Assembly: GCA_005773145.1 (NCBI GenBank)
Contig: SXHS01000177.1
Location: 1-7,615, forward strand
Origin: Planctomycetaceae bacterium
GTDB taxonomy: Bacteria; Planctomycetota; Planctomycetia; Pirellulales; Pirellulaceae
Reading direction: 5' to 3'
DNA: 7,615 nucleotides
Shown: positions 5,322-7,615 of the stretch, one piece after another
Numbering within the stretch: the first letter of the stretch is position 1
Layout of the letters: each line of letters starts with the position of its first letter
Made by a program: the position numbers and the translations under genes
Notes under the pieces: model-generated
What the model was told of the DNA's origin: nothing
Databases searched by the model: none
What the model saw: only the letters and a program-made list of their open reading frames with translations

Positions 5322-6998
5322 ATGGTCAATCCCTCCGCTCATACGGCGGCAGCGACAAACGGTATCACTATCGGCCAATACCTAATCCAGCGACTGCGGG
5401 ACTATGGCGTGGCACACGTGTTCGGGATTCCCGGAGACTATGTGTTGAACTTCTACACGATGTTGGAACAAAGTCCCATCGATGTGATCGGAACGACACG
5501 AGAGGACTGCGCCGGTTTCGCGGCGGACGCCTATGCCCGTGTGCACGGAATGGGAGTTGTGTGTGTCACCTATTGCGTGGGAGGTTTAAGCGTCTGCAAT
5601 TCGATCGCCGGCGCCTACGCCGAAAAATCACCGGTGGTCGTTATCTCGGGAGCGCCCGGCATGAATGAGCGGATCAACAATCCGCTCTTGCACCACAAGG
5701 TTCGGGATTTTCGCACTCAATTGGAAGTATTCGACCGTTTGTGCGTGGCCGCCACCGACCTGAGCGATCCCACCGTGGCCTTTCGCGAGATCGATCGTGT
5801 GTTGGCCACCGTCGCACGCTTCAAACGGCCCGGTTACATTGAGCTACCGCGCGACATGGTGGATGTGGTGCCCACCGTGGTCCATTCGTATCAGCAACCA
5901 CCGGTGGAGACCGACGCGCACGCTCTACATGAGGCTGTCGAGGAGGCAGCCGCCTGGATCGCTCGCAGCCATCAACCGGTCATCTTGGCCGGCGTCGAGA
6001 TTCATCGCTTCGGACTACACGACTCCCTGTTGGCACTCGCCGAGGGTTGGCAAATCCCTATCGCGGCCACGCTCCTGGGCAAGAGCGTCATTCGCGAAAA
6101 TCACCCGCTCTATTTGGGCCTGTACGAAGGGGCCATGGGGCACGCCGAAGTCACCCAGTTTGTGGAGTCCAGCGACTGCACCCTGTTACTGGGTACATTC
6201 ATGACCGATATCAACCTAGGAATCTACACGGCGAAACTCGACCCCGCCCGCTGCATCTACGCGACGAGCGAACAACTGCGCATGCGGCACCACCACTACC
6301 ACGACGTGCTTCTGGGGGACTTCATCGGCCAGTTGGCAGCGCGTCCCCCAGCAAGCGTGCCACGCACCATGCCGAGTGTGCTGCAGACCTCCCAGCCCAA
6401 ACCGTACCAACTCCGCGCCAACGAACCGATCCGAATTCAATCATTATTCGCCCGGCTGAACGAACAGCTAGATGATCGCACGATTGTCATCGCGGACATC
6501 GGCGATTCGCTGTTTGGTGCCACGGAACTCGAAGTTCATGGCCGATCGGAATTCCTGAGTCCGGCCTATTACACGTCGATGGGCTTTTCCGTTCCGGCCG
6601 CCCTAGGGGCGCAGGCGGCGCGGCCCCATGACCGCGTTGTCGTGGTCTGCGGCGACGGCGCCTTTCAGATGACGGGCATGGAACTGTCGACCATCGTGCG
6701 CCGCGGCTACGCGCCGCTCGTCGTTGTGCTGGACAATGGCGGATACGGAACCGAGCGCATTCTGCACCACGGCACCTGGAAGTTCAACGACATCCACGGC
6801 TGGAACTACAGTCGACTCCCGGAAATCCTAGGGGGTGGCAAGGGGCATGAAGTACGCACCGAAGCCGACTGGGATCGAGTGTTGCGTGCTTGCTGGGACG
6901 ATCCGACGGAGTTGAATATCGTACACGTCCATTTGCAGATCGACGACCACAGCCCAGCACTCAATCGCCTAGCGGAACGGCTCGGGGCGCGCATCTGA
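5322..6998 (+). CDS. Thiamine-diphosphate-dependent 2-oxo acid decarboxylase (pyruvate/indolepyruvate decarboxylase family)
   Basis: The 558-residue enzyme should remove CO2 from a 2-oxo acid to give an aldehyde. Three domains are in order: the PYR domain (about 15-190), a central domain (about 205-350) and the PP domain (about 385-550). Hallmarks are G35-x-P-G-D39-Y in the first loop, the cofactor-activating Glu61 in TTREDCAGFAADAYAR, the decarboxylase-specific pair H124-H125 (the counterpart of His113-His114 in Zymomonas PDC), and the ThDP/Mg motif G444-D-G446 ... L470-D-N472. E478 in GYGTE corresponds to PDC Glu473. Keeping D39, both His and E478 argues for a true decarboxylase, not an acetolactate synthase or oxidase. 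The NDIHGWNY segment resembles indolepyruvate decarboxylases, but the substrate (pyruvate, phenylpyruvate, indolepyruvate or branched-chain) cannot be read. The ATG at 5322 has GAGGAAGG nine bases upstream. No alcohol or aldehyde dehydrogenase gene is nearby. Confidence 0.93.
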   Translation: MVNPSAHTAAATNGITIGQYLIQRLRDYGVAHVFGIPGDYVLNFYTMLEQSPIDVIGTTREDCAGFAADAYARVHGMGVVCVTYCVGGLSVCNSIAGAYAEKSPVVVISGAPGMNERINNPLLHHKVRDFRTQLEVFDRLCVAATDLSDPTVAFREIDRVLATVARFKRPGYIELPRDMVDVVPTVVHSYQQPPVETDAHALHEAVEEAAAWIARSHQPVILAGVEIHRFGLHDSLLALAEGWQIPIAATLLGKSVIRENHPLYLGLYEGAMGHAEVTQFVESSDCTLLLGTFMTDINLGIYTAKLDPARCIYATSEQLRMRHHHYHDVLLGDFIGQLAARPPASVPRTMPSVLQTSQPKPYQLRANEPIRIQSLFARLNEQLDDRTIVIADIGDSLFGATELEVHGRSEFLSPAYYTSMGFSVPAALGAQAARPHDRVVVVCGDGAFQMTGMELSTIVRRGYAPLVVVLDNGGYGTERILHHGTWKFNDIHGWNYSRLPEILGGGKGHEVRTEADWDRVLRACWDDPTELNIVHVHLQIDDHSPALNRLAERLGARI

Positions 6999-7073
6999 AG
7001 CCGAATTAAAAGCCTGTCGAGATCCGAACTCGTTCATCCCAAGCTGTTCGGCGCAATCGGCACGACGTGATGC

Positions 7074-7105
7074 TGCCCCGTGGGGCAACGCCGTAACGGA
7101 TTTTT
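7074..7105 (+). terminator. Possible terminator of the decarboxylase transcript
   Basis: TGCCCC (7074-7079) and GGGGCA (7082-7087) can pair as a compact hairpin (about five usable pairs plus a GC-rich four-base loop). A tiny CCG-TAA-CGG element and then TTTTT (7101-7105) follow. The T-run lies 13 bases past the main stem, further than in a textbook intrinsic terminator. It sits 76 bases after the stop. Confidence 0.42.
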
Positions 7106-7270
7106 CGACGGGCCGCATGTTCTCAGGCGGAGTACGTGTTCTCGCGCCGGCGGCATGGTGGCTAGCTATTCATCAGCCGAAACTCGCTCGCGGCCGGTTG
7201 GCAGTTCGGGAATGGTCTCGCTAGAGACTCGGGGGCGAGTACCACGATCCGGAATTTCTGTTCCATTCGA

Positions 7271-7330
7271 TCGCTCTCAATCACGATCAATCACGATCGA
7301 TCGCTATCAGTCGCTATCAGTCACTATCAG
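7271..7330. repeat. Six tandem 10-bp units, consensus near TCRCTATCAR
   Basis: Units in register are TCGCTCTCAA, TCACGATCAA, TCACGATCGA, TCGCTATCAG, TCGCTATCAG and TCACTATCAG (7271-7330). Two adjacent units are identical, and all keep TC at positions 1-2 and TC at 7-8. The flanks (ATTCGA before; TCAACCGTTC and ACTCTCAATCAC after) look like decayed copies. The period is close to one helical turn, so each unit presents the same face. There is no coding context. Confidence 0.85.
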
Positions 7331-7563
7331 TCAACCGTTCACTCTCAATCACCTGATCTGGCTCCCTCCCCCTTGCGGCTCGTTGTACCACACAAGTACC
7401 GACCCCAAAAAAAAATTGGCACGTGCGAGAACTCTGCGGTTGGAGACGGGTGGACAGTCGTTCGAGAGCGGCCCCTCGGGACTCTGAACAACAAAGCCTC
7501 CGTTGGCTGGAGGAAGTCATCGGCGTCCTCTCGGTTGGGCCGGCTTCATTCGTCCCATCGTCC

Positions 7564-7615
7564 GTCGGGGCCATGCGCTCCGCTCGTTCCTCGCTGCGCC
7601 GGGGTGAGCCCCGAC
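7564..7615. repeat. Inverted repeat at the right edge with a competing hairpin
   Basis: GTCGGGGC (7564-7571) and GCCCCGAC (7608-7615) form a perfect 8-bp inverted repeat 36 bases apart. The right arm can instead pair locally as CGGGG-TGAG-CCCCG (7600-7613), so the two structures exclude each other. The interior is a GC-rich run with GCGC at both ends (7575-7578, 7596-7599). The window ends exactly at the right arm, so the element may continue. Confidence 0.5.

Larger units (their letters stand above)
6999..7615. other. Long intergenic region after the decarboxylase gene
   Basis: About 617 bases with no convincing gene. The longest open frames (for example 7080-7487 rightward and 7317-7574 leftward) run through simple repeats and have Arg/Ser-rich, domain-free translations without good ribosome binding sites. 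The region contains a possible terminator (7074-7105), a 10-bp tandem repeat (7271-7330), a small hairpin GTCTC-GCTA-GAGAC (7215-7228), a 9-A tract (7407-7415), a CCTCC/GGAGG hairpin (7497-7513) and an edge inverted repeat (7564-7615). No tRNA cloverleaf was found. Confidence 0.6.

Noticed and set aside
7271..7330. CRISPR array
   Set aside because: The units are 10 bp and contiguous, with no spacers and no cas genes.
7407..7415. Leftward intrinsic terminator using the 9-base T-run
   Set aside because: Only the 8-base palindrome GCACGTGC lies upstream of it, too small for a stable stem, and no leftward gene ends there.
7455..7475. Possible tRNA T-loop (GTTCGAGAG)
   Set aside because: No matching acceptor, anticodon or D arms could be drawn around it.
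7080..7487. 135-residue rightward open frame
   Set aside because: It runs through the terminator candidate and the 10-bp repeat, is Arg/Ser/Thr-rich, shows no domain and has no ribosome binding site at its start.
7317..7574. 85-residue leftward open frame
   Set aside because: It crosses the poly-A tract and small hairpins. The translation is low in hydrophobic structure and matches no family I know.

Overview
This window reads as chromosomal DNA from a planctomycete, most likely of the Pirellulaceae type. The best marker is the gene at 854-1171. It encodes the small basic protein family known from the Planctomycetes, Verrucomicrobia and Chlamydiae (core running from a TIDKTLKVRRGL-like start to GDSVLGLPKVRV and a lysine run). 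A free-standing Ser/Thr kinase with an unusual catalytic loop and short A/K-rich extensions fits the same group. No phage, transposase, CRISPR or tRNA/rRNA gene is visible.

Layout. Positions 1-406 hold little coding: possibly the first five codons of a leftward gene (1-15), a dispersed-repeat-like stretch (208-250) and a perfect hairpin (371-390) just past the trx gene. Leftward genes then occupy 407-4358. In order of transcription they are rpe (3660-4358), a histidine-phosphatase-fold protein that has lost its catalytic residues (3070-3648), accD (2257-3066) and a protein kinase (1376-2251). Gaps of 11, 4 or fewer, and 5 bases suggest one operon. The small basic protein gene follows, with its own strong sigma70-type promoter (1268-1296) and a 5' leader stem-loop, and then thioredoxin (407-733). 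A 293-base divergent region (4359-4651) separates these from two rightward genes: a five-helix membrane protein (4652-5242) and a pyruvate/indolepyruvate-decarboxylase-family enzyme (5322-6998). The last 617 bases (6999-7615) have no convincing gene. They contain a candidate terminator, a 10-bp tandem repeat (7271-7330), and at the window edge an inverted repeat with competing hairpins.

How the genes fit together. The long operon joins pentose-phosphate metabolism (Rpe), the first step of fatty acid synthesis (AccD), a kinase and an apparent pseudophosphatase. This suggests, as inference only, a link between carbon flux and protein phosphorylation. The small basic protein looks like an abundant nucleic-acid-binding protein. 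Thioredoxin is ordinary and intact. The decarboxylase keeps every catalytic residue expected for non-oxidative 2-oxo acid decarboxylation.

The most unusual items are the pseudophosphatase (both catalytic His replaced by Pro), the kinase with a near glycine-free P-loop and a tyrosine-kinase-like catalytic loop, the 15-bp coding repeat in the small basic protein, its leader hairpin, and the 10-bp intergenic repeat.
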